This document shows, one piece after another, positions 10,109-21,839 of a stretch of 64,000 nt of DNA. Source of the stretch: Marchantia polymorpha subsp. ruderalis (Eukaryota > Streptophyta > Marchantiopsida > Marchantiales > Marchantiaceae). Made by a program: the position numbers and the translations under genes. Each line of letters begins with the position of its first letter. Position 1 is the first letter of the stretch. The DNA is taken from NCBI GenBank assembly GCA_037833965.1, contig AP031359.1, positions 1,112,001 through 1,176,000 of the forward strand, in the 5' to 3' direction. The notes under the pieces were generated by a model. The model saw only the letters and a list, made by a program, of their open reading frames with translations. It was not told where the DNA came from and did no database searches.

Positions 10109-10775
10109 GTCAAGACTTGTTATGAGATATTACACCCATCACACTCTTACGTGATGAAAAATACCTTGTCGTTGTAACCAGATTCACTAGAAGGGCCCCC
10201 TAGTAAAGAAAATACTAAAAATCACGTTACACTCAAACGTACATGTGATATATTTTATTTCCGTCACCGCAAGAGTAACACTACTCGAGAATTGCAAAAA
10301 TTTATTTCTACCCTCATTCCTTTCTTGATGAGGTCACACCTTGCTGTCACCAAGGTGTGCTACCTCCCATCTGGAAATAACCACCAAATATTACTCTGAA
10401 CCTTCTAGACTACGTCTCACAGCTACCCTGCGAGGAAAGTCCAGAACTTCTCAGGAGTACACAAGGGAAGCTGGCTGCTATAATCAACATGCGTCACACG
10501 AGCAAAGTATCACTAACTTGCATCTCATTAGCTATGAGGAAAAGAAAAGGACACTACATCTCGGACTCTAAGCTTGTAATCTCCTGATGCCACCCCCCTG
10601 TGAACTCTCCAACACCACACTATATAGTATGCAAAAAGTCCCAAGCACCTCCGAAAAGCCAAGGCCAAAGCATCCCCAAAAGGTCAAGGCCAAGGGTCGA
10701 AATGTATTTCTACAAATAAAACACTGAAAAAATCATCTCAACTGAACTATTAAATAGTCTCACCTAGAAATTTGA
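10109..10775 (-). repeat. Dispersed repeat, copy 1 (matches 42530-43166 inverted)
   Basis: The reverse complement of this stretch aligns along its whole length with 42530-43166. Shared landmarks, in order, are GGTGAGACTATTT, TTTTCAGTGTTTTA, CGACCCTTGGCCTTGGC, TTTTTGCATACTATATAGTG, CACACCTTGGTGACAGCAAGG and a terminal AACAAGTCTTGACA. Both copies stop abruptly after TGACA. Divergence is visible but moderate. There is no recognisable protein. The end TG(T)CA and sharp boundary suggest a mobile element, family unknown. Confidence 0.65.
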
Positions 10776-12460
10776 CTTTTCACTCTTGATGAAGTTAACC
10801 TGATCCTTGATGATGCCGAACAGCTTCTCTCCTTAGCTTGCTGGAGGATCTCAAGATCAGCCGACGAAGCTTCGTGCAAGTGTTGAGGCTGTCGAGCAAT
10901 CTCTTGTCCATCTCTCTTCTTCCTCCTCTACCTCACTTTCTTAATCTCCACCAACCTTTGACACCACCATAATCAGAGAAGACTGTGAAATGAAGCTGAA
11001 CTTCGTATTCTTAAAACAATTGCACTTCTGCCACGTTCATTCCTTCCACCATTCCCCCAATCTTGCAGAATTTCATCAATTCTCTATTAAACAAGACCGC
11101 GCTTCAGGTCTGAAGCTCTTGTAAATTCTTGAAACTATCTATTCATCCAATGCTGATGACAACCACATCCTACTTTCTTACTCTTCCTAAGAGGACCTTG
11201 CTTTTGTCACCTCCTGAACAAGACTTGCGCCCTTCCAAAACTCCAGATCTTACTGTAGGCCTACAGTATCATGGTGTCAAACCTTCGGCTGAAGGATACC
11301 AGGAAAATTGAGACTCATCCAAAGTTCTGGAGATTTGCAGTCTAGACTACGCCTTGGAATTATGCAGTCCGCAAAGTTGCACCATGGCGGCAAGCTTCTC
11401 ACCATGTTCCATGATGGCATGTACTGCACCTCTTTGCTTCAGCTGAAGCTACTTGTGGTTGTTATAAACAGGAAAAAATCAGGTACTGTTGATGTCGACG
11501 TTGCTTTTCTTTTATATATTGAGAAGAACAGCAACCATAATTGCTGTTCGTTCTGATCTATACATCCAGGTCTTCAAAAGGGCTATCCTGAAGGTATTGC
11601 CTTTGTTTCTTCTATCTTCTTGAATCTTAGGGCCAACTTTGCTGCAGATTCCTCCCATCCTCTTCTGATGCTTCTCTTTTGTTGTGTCCCGACACAGCTT
11701 CTCTCCTTCCACTGTGAGGATGATGGAAGTTTGCTGTAGACATCAGCGTTTTACATGCGCTATCAGGTGGGTCATTGAAATTGTACACAACGACAGAGAA
11801 TGACTTGGGATCGAATGTCATGGTCATGACGATCAGTTTGTCTCCCTTGACTTTGTATGCCACTGGAAAAAATCTGCAGCATCATAGTCAAATGCAAAGA
11901 CTGCAAAGGACTGACATCAACTTGTCCAGACCTTCTGGATGTTGAGCTTTTTCCCAGCTGCGGCACTCACTCTCACGTCATCCATCGTCCACGAGCTTAG
12001 CAATGTCCACTCTTTGTCCATCTCAAGTTCCATCATCCACGAGCTCTTGAAACCACACAATTCCCGGTCAAAGGATTCCTTGAAAGAAAAGTGCGAGGAA
12101 ACTGCTATTAGAATTCACTCCTTATTTCTTACAAATATTTCAAAGTACCAGACCTTGGGCTGAAGCCCACATACGAGCTTTGGTGAGTACAACAAGCAGG
12201 AGTACAAAGTGTAGTTCTTGACATTGAACCAGCTCAGGGCCTCGCCCGAATACTCTCCTGCTTGCGGATAGGACCAGCCGTGCTAGTGATAGCAAAAACT
12301 TTTCACCTCGTATAGAGTTCCGCTCATGCCTTGGTACCATAAATGGACCCTCGTTTAGCAATGTCTCTTTCTTTTGTTTTTAAGTCTCTTCTAAAGTTGG
12401 AGATTCAGCAATCCTTTGCATCGTGAAACCTTCAATGCAGAAATTATAACACCCACACGC
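10776..12460 (-). other. Unrecognised sequence beside the dispersed repeat
   Basis: Short minus-strand frames occur (for example 11627-11863 with KLIVMTMTFDPKSFSVVVYN), but none has a recognised domain. Similarity to 42380-42530 continues weakly past 10775 (GGATCA(A/G)GTTA and neighbouring bases), so the dispersed unit is probably longer than the well-matched part. It could be the coding part of an old element or a decayed gene; I cannot tell which. Confidence 0.25.
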
Positions 12461-12842
12461 ACGTGACACCTCTCGAACACCAAAGCCATTTAATTTGATT
12501 CTGAGTGATAGAAAACTCTTACCATAAACCCCAGAAAAAATCTGGTGATAAACATTTATGAGTGTATTCTAGAGCTACAATTAAGACAACTCAAATAAGA
12601 AAAGTTACTAACCTTACTCTAACTTTCATATGCATGAGATTGCAGATGCCATAGATTTTTATCTAGTCTGATCCATTGCCAAGATAGCTATTTCTAAACT
12701 TTTCTAGTATTGATCTAATATAGGTTAATCTAATAGGTATTTTTTTTTGCAAAAAAACTGAAAAAAACTTCTTTATTTTCTATATAAAAAATTGCCACCT
12801 CACACCTACGGCGCCCTCGGGTTCAATTTGTAAACTGTTGCA
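12461..12842. other. AT-rich spacer
   Basis: This is AT-rich DNA with a T run and A runs near 12735-12780. I see no gene. A TATATAAAA stretch at about 12780-12789 precedes the next frame by about 55 bases and could be a promoter, but this is weak. Confidence 0.25.
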
Positions 12843-13127
12843 ATGGCATCACAAGTGATGGCATTGGCAGCGGCAACACCTCTGTGTAGTTGGTTGATTG
12901 CCGCGTATGTATCTAGAGCAGTAGGAGAGCTCACTGGAGAAGATACTTTGTTGAGCTCAGCACCGGCAGGAAGAAGATCAAGGAGGAGAAGTGCTCGCTT
13001 GAAGCAATTGACTGGAGATGGATGGGCACCTTTCGCGATGGCTGGTAACTTCCTGGCTAGAGGGCAAACAGGTTGTCTTTCATGTGGGATTTTAGTCGCC
13101 TTTGTGGATCAAGCTTTTCAGGACTAG
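12843..13127 (+). CDS. Unrecognised small protein, 94 aa
   Basis: The frame begins MASQVMALAAATPLCSWLIAA, which could be a signal or targeting peptide (hydrophobic, Ala-rich), followed by a basic Arg/Ser patch (GRRSRRRSARLKQL). It is preceded by an AT-rich stretch with a TATA-like run about 55 bases upstream. No family is recognised. It may be the first exon of a longer gene continuing into 13410-13886, or chance. Confidence 0.25.
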   Translation: MASQVMALAAATPLCSWLIAAYVSRAVGELTGEDTLLSSAPAGRRSRRRSARLKQLTGDGWAPFAMAGNFLARGQTGCLSCGILVAFVDQAFQD

Positions 13128-13409
13128 GATCGTGCCTCACTTTCAAAGGGTGCCCTGAATATCACAAGCAGCTTCAAATTTTTGGGGATTGTATGCCGGG
13201 CTTTTTTGAAGATGAGATGGCGGGGTTACGGTCGAAGTCCTTACGAGCTGTACTCTCGATAGTGAGTATTGGCTGGGTTTAGAGGGAACCTCGACATTGA
13301 CGTCTAGACAGTGGTGCTTTCTTGGGTTTGGTAAAGGAATGAAGAGGATTGGTGGCTAGGGTAGCTAGATATGTAGGCTTGGATCCCCACTCGGACCACA
13401 ACGCTAAGG

Positions 13410-13886
13410 GTGGAAGTTAAAAGCTCACACATGGAGGCCACGCCAATTGACCTTCAAATGGCTGCGTATGAAAGACATGTGTGCCTACTTGCCAGTAATT
13501 GTTCTCCTTTCAAAGGAGAGTTTCATCGTTGGAGCAATGTCACCAATTTACTCTGGAATCCCATGGTCCGGATAATGGATGGAGCTTTGATCAGGAGAGC
13601 TAGAGATTTGTATGATCGAGCTTTGATCAGAAGACGGAGATTTCTATGGAACATGGACGAAGCAATTGATGAAGCTGTTATCAGGAGTTTTATAGATCAA
13701 TGGGTTCTAAATTTTCCCACGTTTTTAAACTTCTATGCCATAGGAGGCAGTGATGCATTTTTTGTGTTCGATGAACTTGAGGTGCTGAAATATTTGGCTG
13801 AATTTGACTTGATATTCTTTGTACCCGAACCTCCTTTTCACTCACGCTATCGTTTTCAATACGCTTTGATCCCCGATGACCCTTGA
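13410..13886 (+). CDS. Unrecognised protein, 158 aa, with internal ALIRR repeats
   Basis: The sequence holds a threefold degenerate repeat (MDGALIRRARDLYD, RALIRRRRFLW, DEAVIRSFIDQW) and an aromatic C-terminal half (FPTFLNFYAIGG, AEFDLIFFVPEPPFHSRY). An ATG is present, and the codon use is not obviously repeat-like. No domain is recognised. The LNFY element faintly recalls the INFYR motif of the LTR genes, but nothing else aligns, so that link is not claimed. Confidence 0.3.
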   Translation: MEVKSSHMEATPIDLQMAAYERHVCLLASNCSPFKGEFHRWSNVTNLLWNPMVRIMDGALIRRARDLYDRALIRRRRFLWNMDEAIDEAVIRSFIDQWVLNFPTFLNFYAIGGSDAFFVFDELEVLKYLAEFDLIFFVPEPPFHSRYRFQYALIPDDP

Positions 13887-15186
13887 TGTGCGATAATTCC
13901 AAGTCCCAGAGGAAGTGCAGGGCAGGGATGGATAAGACAGCAGGAGTATAGAGCACAGCAGCAGTAGAGACGTATGCAGGAGGAGTCGCGGGTATAGAGG
14001 AGGCTATATCTAGTATAAAATAAGATTGCAGATAATATCCCTTGGTTACATTGGATATCACAATAATGTATTTTGTGATCAGATTTGCATATGCTTGCCT
14101 CTTGTATCAACTTATACAAAGGTAGGTGTAATTATAAGCAAAATGAATTTGTGTACATTTTGAGTGTAGATTTGATTTGAAACTTTGGAGAAATGAAGCA
14201 AAAAATATCATTTGTAATTCATATCCAAATGGGAGTGTATACATATGACATAAGAAACATTTGCACATGGCAAATTCAAATTTTCATCATTGTTTTGGAA
14301 CAAGAAAATCGCTTTAGCTTTCGGGTTTATACATCGGCCAGGATATTAGGCACTTCAAATTCCGTCGAGTACAGGACTATGAACATAGTCAAGAAAAAGG
14401 GGATAAAAGCAAGTTTAGTTACTTACTGCTTGTCACAATGTTAATAATACATATGTGTAATTACCAAAATATTGCAATAAAGCAGTGAAATAACTGGTTA
14501 GTTTATGATGATAGTAAAACTTGTAGTGCAAAGTTTTGAGAACGGCAATAGTGCCATACTTGAACCCGTTACTCGTGCTGTACAAAGACCAATTCAGTGA
14601 AGATAGAATATTCCACACTCGTGATATGTGTAGAAGATGCATAATTCTGAACAGTTGAATAAAAACTTTTACAAGATCAATAATTACAATCATTTTTTAC
14701 CAATTTCCTTTATTTGGTTAGTTTTTCCAAACACGGATAATTTGAGGGTTTTGGGATGAATTCTCTCAAGTTTTTAAGTCCATCTGCTAGAAGTGCTAAA
14801 ACTTCTCCGTGGAGTTTTGATTAAGCTTATCAAGAGGTTATGTTAGAAGTCAGAAGTTTCAGCTGCGTCTAAGAATTGACGAGGTTCATTGATAATTTTA
14901 GTTATATTTGATCCTAAAATGTAAATTGGATCCAAGTTAATAAAAAAAAGTGGTGGAAACCCAGGATTTGATTTTTGAAAATTTCATGTCAACAAGAGAA
15001 AGAGAGTCTCTAGTTTTGGTACTAAGAATTGTCTTGGAGCAATATTTGATCGAGTACCACATACATTCTTACACTAACACTCGAGCCACATTTGGGTGTA
15101 GTAAACTGTATCAACGTCAAACATAACTGTATATCACATGACTTTCTCTTTAGTGCTATTGGAATGTGCAAATAATATGAATATCT
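13887..15186. other. AT-rich intergenic DNA, no gene seen
   Basis: This is AT-rich sequence with only short chance frames on both strands. No repeat shared with the rest of the window was noticed until the target-site copy GCGTC at 15187. Confidence 0.5.
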
Positions 15187-15191
15187 GCGTC

Positions 15192-18100
15192 TGTAATGAC
15201 AGACAAATATCAAAATGGAGCATAATGGTACAGATCCGTTCCCACGAGGACAAAAACAACCACAAAAGTCACGATTTGTCACAGAATAGCATTCTATTAA
15301 AGAGTTTCACTTCTTAGGCCAATGCCACTTCCAGAAGACACTATCCAGCTAGAGCCGAAGACCCGCAAAGTAGTGCATACCCTCACTCACAACATGAAAC
15401 TTTTCCAAACAACGTCTGTAGGAATCGCATGCAACTCCACACTTATATTTCAGGGGAAAAACTTCCCAGCATCGTATACATCTCAACTCAGTGACCCAAA
15501 TACTCAGACCCGAATTTGCTTAAATCCCAAGGAGCCTCAACTGCTCATGACATTCGAGCCGACTACTCACAACTCCTGATGCGGTAACTTCAACAAACAG
15601 AAGCGCACGGTGCCTAAGGCCTGGATCACACACCAGCGCATAGACATACTGGATACAGATTCACAATCAAGACAAGCCAATTGACAGAAAAGCCCCCCAA
15701 GGAAAGAGCCTTGGGCCTCTTTATTCACAATGGCAACTCTAGGATATCAACCGCCTGAGGCGAATCGTTCTCAGGGGCTGTGCCGTCCGATGTAACGGTT
15801 ACAACATCGTCTGAACTACTCTCTACTCCTAATCTACGCAACACGTTTACAATCTCTACTTCTACATTCTGGCCCGCCTCATTCAATTCCTCTGAAAATG
15901 AATTAACTAACTCTACAATCTGTTTGTGCCCTGCGGATCTGCTGGTCTTCACGCTCATCAGCCGTCGCTCGAGTAGATCTAGCTTCAACCACTTCACCGA
16001 ATCCAATCCCCACATTGCGAATCCGTTCAGGCACTTCTGTAACAGCAATCTGAACACGTTGGTTGAATCCTCCCGCAGCTGACGGTAGGCATCCTCTGCC
16101 TTTTTCATTCTCCTTTGCGACTCTTCCGATCTCATCTCCGCCTTCCCTTACTGCTCCCGTAACCGTCGACAGTCGGATTCAACCTTTAATTTACATACGA
16201 CCTCCGAAGACTCGGCCAACTCGCAATCTGCCAATTTCTTGGCCCAATCCACTAACTCCTCCTCATGCTTCTGGTTTTCCGCTGACAGACTTGCTGATAG
16301 CTCCTCCACACGTCGGAATTCTATCTCATACTTTGCTTCAATCTCCAAGATTTTCCTGCGAAGATCTTCCTCCGCCGTCTTCGTATCTGCGAGTTTGCCC
16401 CAAAGTTCTTTGGCGATACGAGCTTCTTCGGCTCTTCGGGCTTCCAATGTAGCAAGTTCCTCGACATGTTTCTTCTCTCGTTTCTCCGCAGTAATGATCA
16501 GCCGCTCCGATCTTTTGCTTGCCGCCTCGTAAGCTTCCCTGGATTTCTCCAATCTTGCTACCAAATCCATTGTTACCTTTTGGACATTCTAATTGGAAAT
16601 ACAAAGTCCTCTACAGGTCTCCTCCAACTCTGCACAGCACCCGGATTCCTTCTCTAGATTCAGCTGCAGTACTTCGCACTTAGTTTCCTTCTCTCGAAGC
16701 TAGGCTTCTCGCTCTTGCACCAATGCAGTTGCGGACTCCCACTCCCTCTTTACTGCAACCGCTCTCTTGAACTTTGTCATATTCCTAATCATTGGTACAT
16801 AGATTCCTGGCTCCTCCGTTATAGCATACTTCCCTCTCTTCCCGTCCAAGTACTTCAACAATGGAACTACACTATCCTGCAAGAATTCAGGAAATGTAAT
16901 TTCTAATGTCTTCACATCTTTGCCCGAGGTCTTCTTCCCTTCTTTGAGTCTCACCTCTTCCACCGAAGATGTCGGCAGTGTAATGCCCTCGGCTTCTACC
17001 ACCGTCCCTCCTACCCTTGCAACAACCTGTTCCAGAATCTCCTCGCTCAAAGTAAACTCCTTCTCCAGGTCCTCGTTCATCTTCATCTGTGGTGTCCCTT
17101 CGCCCTGCGCAGACCGTGTCTGCTCCGAAGACAGAGAAATCGGACTTATCAATTCCGTTCCCTCCTTCAAAGGTTTAGCCGGTATGCCTGCCGGAACTTT
17201 GATTGACACCTTCGAAGATACTCCTATCTCCACAGGCCGCATAACCTCGCTAGCTGCGACTTCGGATGTGTTTACAATTGGTGCCACCGTCTTCTCCACA
17301 CTGCTGTCCGACACCTCAATTATCACCATCCTCCGTTTCACCCTCTTCTTTGGTCTTGCGCGAGCTCTGTGCTGCCTGGCTCCACTTACATCCATATCCA
17401 TCCTTCTTACCTCGTGGGCCAATTCCTCCTCGTCATCACTCACGACCTTCCTTCTCTTTGCCAATCGTCTCTCTGGCTGCTCCTGCCTTTGAACCACGTC
17501 CACCTGTAGTGGTCCTCGAGCGGTTGTGTGTGTTGGGATTGGAGGGGGTCGGTTCTTGTCTTCAGTCCCTTCACTAGACTCAGCCGTCAGGATTTCTCGC
17601 TGTCTCGGAAATCGTTTCTCCTCCTCCCTCGTAAGCAATCCCATTGCTCGATAGAAATTCACCAGAAAGGGAGTGATGTGATTCGTCAAAGGTCCCGTCC
17701 ACCAGGAGCCTGCATTCACCCAGACAAGATCGTGAAAGATCCTTGCCCAATATACGCGTTGTCCCTTCAAAATGCGTTTGAAGAATCCTACTTGCCAGGC
17801 CGTCACATAAGTCGTGCGCGCCGGCCGTAAGATGTGCATGATCCCCAACGCGATCGCCCTTCTCTTTGGATCTTTGTAATCGACAGTCTTTCATCCATTC
17901 GTTCCCAGTCTTCCAGACTCAAAGAGAGGCCCGTAAGAGAATTCCTCGGCGCGCGTAAGTCCTACGCTATTCTTCTCAAATAGCAGATATCCTTCGCTGC
18001 CCGCACAAGGTTCCAGTACCGTTGTTCAATGTTCAATAGTCCACAGCATGGGATTACCGCGGAGCTCCTCGCCTTCAACCGTGCTCTTGTCCATAACTTC

Positions 18101-18674
18101 CTTGCAGATACTCGCTTAGACGCAATTCCAATTCCACAAAAAAAATTCAAGCCGTAGTTACCTCAACTCGCGTCTGAAAGGTCTCAATTCCTTGTAAGGC
18201 ACCTTCAAGGGAACCAATTTCCTCACCTTCTCACTCTTCTTGGGCGCCATGTCTTCAATTTGCGTTTCGCTAATCGCGGGTTGGCTCGATTGCAATTCCT
18301 CTCTCTCTCGCTCATTCTTGCTTGATATCGCAATGTCAGCGTGAAGTCTCCTCGCACTGCCTTAACCTTCGAAGCCCTAACATTGCCTTCTCCCGCGCCT
18401 CGTAGAACTCCCGACGCGTGCAAACATTGTCCGGCCCGTTTCATGATTTGAAATTGATTCCGATGTCTTCGCCGAAGACGTAGCTCTTCGTACATCCATA
18501 AAAGGCTGCGCCAAAGACACGAAGATCCGAAGATCTTTGAACGTAGACAAATTCTCACAAATTCTATCATTTCTCCTCAGGAGCTGCTTATTCTAACTCT
18601 AACAACTACTTTCTAAACAAATATCTTTAAGTTTTGTTGATTTTTAAAGAAAAACAAAAAAACTAGACACCACA
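15192..18674 (-). mobile_element. Solo LTR, B-type, 3.5 kb, with internal gene; TSD GCGTC
   Basis: On the minus strand it starts TGTGGTGTCTAG at 18674 and ends TGTCATTACA at 15192. GCGTC occurs on both sides (15187-15191 and 18675-18679), a perfect 5-bp target duplication. No gag, pol or primer site lies inside. It is shorter than the A-type LTRs because it has one end unit (about 15240-15700) and a shorter leader. The ends and the box AGAGTTTCACTTCTTAGGC (an A-type box variant) tie it to the same superfamily, yet the sequence as a whole is clearly diverged. Confidence 0.87.
15725..18250 (-). pseudogene. LTR-borne gene of the 15192-18674 solo LTR (lineage B)
   Basis: The start codon at 18250 begins MAPKKSEKVRKLVPLKVPYK, followed by a motif of the KELR-FRREL type. 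The N-terminal domain continues to ILRPARTTYVTAWQVGFFKR, VYWARIFHDLVW and HITPFLVNFYRAMGLLT, matching the order seen in lineage A with different residues. After a long Ser/Glu/Val-rich linker come EFLQDSVVPLLKYLDGKRGKY, an extended coiled coil (AKRSERLIITAEKREK region) and a C-terminal domain with LLERRLMSVKTS and VLRRLGVESS. The hairpin motifs that fill lineage A linkers are absent here. The copy is broken, with a few breaks; open stretches of up to about 380 codons remain. Function unknown. Confidence 0.75.
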
Positions 18675-18688
18675 GCGTCTCAGATCTA

Positions 18689-18821
18689 AGCTACTATAAT
18701 AAAAACTTAAGCTTTGAGATTTAAACTGAGCTCCTATAAAAAAAACCTTCAAACTAAAGCTTTCAGATTTAACCTGAGCTACTATAAAAAACATAAAACC
18801 TAAGCTTTGAGGTTAAACCTG
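18689..18821. repeat. Three-copy tandem repeat, unit 40-48 bp
   Basis: Three units (about 18689-18728, 18729-18776, 18777-18821) each begin AGCT(A/C)CTATAA and run through A-rich sequence to AAGCTTTNAGATTTAA-like bases and CTG. The block starts 10 bases after the right target copy of the neighbouring solo LTR. No function is suggested. Confidence 0.7.
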
Positions 18822-19631
18822 TTGGACCTTCTGATAGCCACTTCCTCAACTTCTCCGACCCTTATCACAATCCCTAATTTTTTATTATGAGATTTTAACT
18901 TGTAAGACCAGAAGATCTTACAAGTTTAAGTTTGTCCATATACTTCTTCTCTAGTATCTACGTAACTAGATCTCTTATCATTTAGCTTCAAGAATTTCAA
19001 AATTTTTTTCTCCAAAGAAGCACTTGATTTAATTGATGATATCCCTTGATCATCATCACTGCTCCTATAAGGTTCAAAGAGATGATTCAATCTGAATGGA
19101 TGGATTCTAAATTGACTATAAAAAAAGCAGTAAACCCACTAATTTATTAATGGATTTTCTCCTTCCAGTGCAATTTTTTCACAATATCTAAATTCATTCA
19201 AAGAAAAATATCTAATGACAATAATTCTAGAAGTTACATCATATCTATACACAAACAGTTCCAAAGATTACGAACAAGTTAAAATTTGCATCCAATGTAA
19301 TACAACCATATAATTTCGGATATCACAAAATATAATATAGTTCTTAGTTATATTTCTTAATCGATTTAAGCTGATTCAAATAAATACTCTTTTCTATTGA
19401 CAGCAGACCAGTATATTGTATTGTACTTTGTATAATACTCTGGTTTATTACGTATACATAACTAGTCGTGCCAGTATGTTTTCCAAGATAATGTCTAGTA
19501 TGTCATCTTATCGTCCCATTTTGCCTCATTGCATTCACCCAATCTGGTGTCAAAAATGTGTTGAAATTGTAAATTTTATGTTTCCTATTAGAAACTAGTT
19601 GATACATATGTAATTAGCTTGTAAACCACAT
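18822..19631. other. AT-rich DNA, no gene seen
   Basis: This is low-GC sequence with only short chance frames. It is likely intergenic and among the few stretches without visible retrotransposon material. Confidence 0.5.
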
Positions 19632-19639
19632 CCCACAAG

Positions 19640-19949
19640 TAGGGTTGGAGGCAAAGCAAAATATTTTGAGGCATGCCTATGCCCCATTTCAGGGCCCATT
19701 TCAGGGTCAAAAAGCATGCCGCATGCCCCCCAGGCATGCCCGTATTGCAATACGTACATTTGACGTATTTGAAAAAGTACATATACGAGAATAAAACATT
19801 TTTAGAAGTAAATTGTTAAAAAGTTCTAGAAAATACGTATTAATTTATTTGTACATACAGGCATGCTTGTATGGAAGAACCCAAAACGAGGCATGCCCAC
19901 ATGCCCTCGCCCTTGGAGCATGCCCTTTGAGGTTGTGCCTCCAACACTA
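19640..19949. mobile_element. hAT-type MITE, 310 bp, 8-bp TSD CCCACAAG
   Basis: The left end TAGGGTTGGAGGCA (19640) and the reverse complement of the right end, TAGTGTTGGAGGCA (19949), form 14-bp terminal inverted repeats with one mismatch. The 8 bases CCCACAAG flank it on both sides (19632-19639 and 19950-19957). An 8-bp duplication is typical of hAT transposons. The interior has many GGCATGCC/GCATGCCC copies placed near both ends as subterminal repeats, a usual place for transposase binding sites, and an AT-rich middle. There is no coding capacity, so it is a non-autonomous copy. Confidence 0.85.
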
Positions 19950-19957
19950 CCCACAAG

Positions 19958-21839
19958 GCTTTGATGACACAATTGTTTTAAGTGAGCTTAAACCCCAAGA
20001 TGTTGAGGTGTGGCACATGTTTTGAGTAAATTTTGTAGTCATCAATATAAACTTTGGATAAATGCAATTTATCAAAAAATGGCTTTTGTGTTATTAAAAT
20101 ATTAGAGAACTTTCAAATTTTGTTGTGCTACTAAATAATATTTTCATCGAGGATGTAATGATCTGGTCATATCATTGATAACAGATATGTTATGTGATCT
20201 AACGTGGATATAAACTTAATTCAAATTATAAGGATGTACTTTGAATATCAATATTATTTCTTGAATTTGCTTTTGTAGGAGCATGCCTAAAGTTATCATT
20301 CATCTAGCAGCAAGTCATTCAAAAAATAACATAGCTCATTCTCTAAAGAATCCATAATCAAAAAAATGTATATTTACATATTGATTAAAGATCAAATAGA
20401 TAAAAATAAATATTAATATTATCTCCACATTTTTGAATATTATCTTATAAAAAATTATCTAATCATTTCATCTAAATAAAAAACACACTTCACAATATAT
20501 GATGCTCGGTTTCACGCCCATGCTTCCCATTGCTACTAGTGGCAACTGGATCTCTGGTTCCTAAGTCTACTTCCACATTGTCTATTGAATGCTAACAACT
20601 GTCTTGTCTATTATTCAATCCTGAAGTAGTTATTGCATAGTAAAGGTGAACGTTTAGTTTCCATGACTGAGCTTCAAGCCTGTCTGTTTCTATTTGCTGA
20701 TCTTGTCGCTCACTTTCTGATATCTTGCGTTTCAGCTTTTAGGAAAAAAAACATTTGCATTTAAACTACGATAGACCAGCTTGTAGCAATCTTGCGGATT
20801 AGTAATCCTCGGGTTTGCATCTAATTTGCGTTAAATGCGTTCCCAAGCAAATCGCTCCGACTTCGTTCCCACGAAGACCCACAATCTACTTCTGAACCTA
20901 ATAGGAACCTATTCTACAATTTTGGAAGTTGTACCTTCCAGATCCGGACAAGAGCAATCCTGATCGAAGTGATGGAACTTTCTCGTCAGATTTTTAAACA
21001 AGTGGCTGGGACCACTGAGTGCTTTATTTAGAGTGGCCGGTTTCACCACTGACCAAGATATTTTAAGTGAGCGAACTCTCACTGCGTTGTATTTTTCCAC
21101 ATAACCGTACATCCACTAACTCCTAACCTGCCACATGGTGGTTTGTTAGTTGCGTCTGACTTACTCTCCCACCACCCAAGTGTTACTTCGACACAGATAC
21201 GGTCACGTAGACTACAACTAGACTACAACGACATTGCAACTAAACTGCACATAACCTACTCAATGAATCCTAAGGATTTTGTCCAAGTTTACCTTCTAGA
21301 CCTACTCATAAGCTTTTCGAGTGAGGAATTCTGGCCTTAGCTCAAAATTCAGACGACGATCACTCGTGCTATAAAGACCACCAGGAACATCTTATAACGC
21401 ACCTCCTCCCATCCAGGCTACTTGAGCCACAAATAAACTCTAGATGCACCCGCCTCCGACAGGTGAAGTGATTTTGTACTATAGGTTCCAATAGATTTTT
21501 CTCCAAAATGAGCAATGAGAGCATACACGAAGTAGAAAAAAACGCAACATTCATCCACAATGGATCTTGCCACTAGATTTGTCGTGCCTTGCATCAAGTC
21601 ATCAAAGAAACAATTTACTTTTTTGATGGGAAAGCACACAAACCTCACAAAAACCACAAACCTCACACAAACCTCACAGAAACCTCACCTTGGCTTTAAA
21701 TACTAATTCCTACATAATCTTATCCCTCGCTGAAAAATCCCTGAGATCTCGGACCTGAACCCGTGGCGACCTCAAATCCTAATCCCCAAAGCTTCAAACC
21801 CTATTGTTGACTTCCGACAGAATATCTTGGTTTCCGTGA
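19958..21839. other. AT-rich intergenic DNA
   Basis: No convincing gene was seen. A short imperfect tandem array of AAACCTCACA-type units lies at about 21630-21690. Frames in the region are short and not recognised. Confidence 0.45.
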
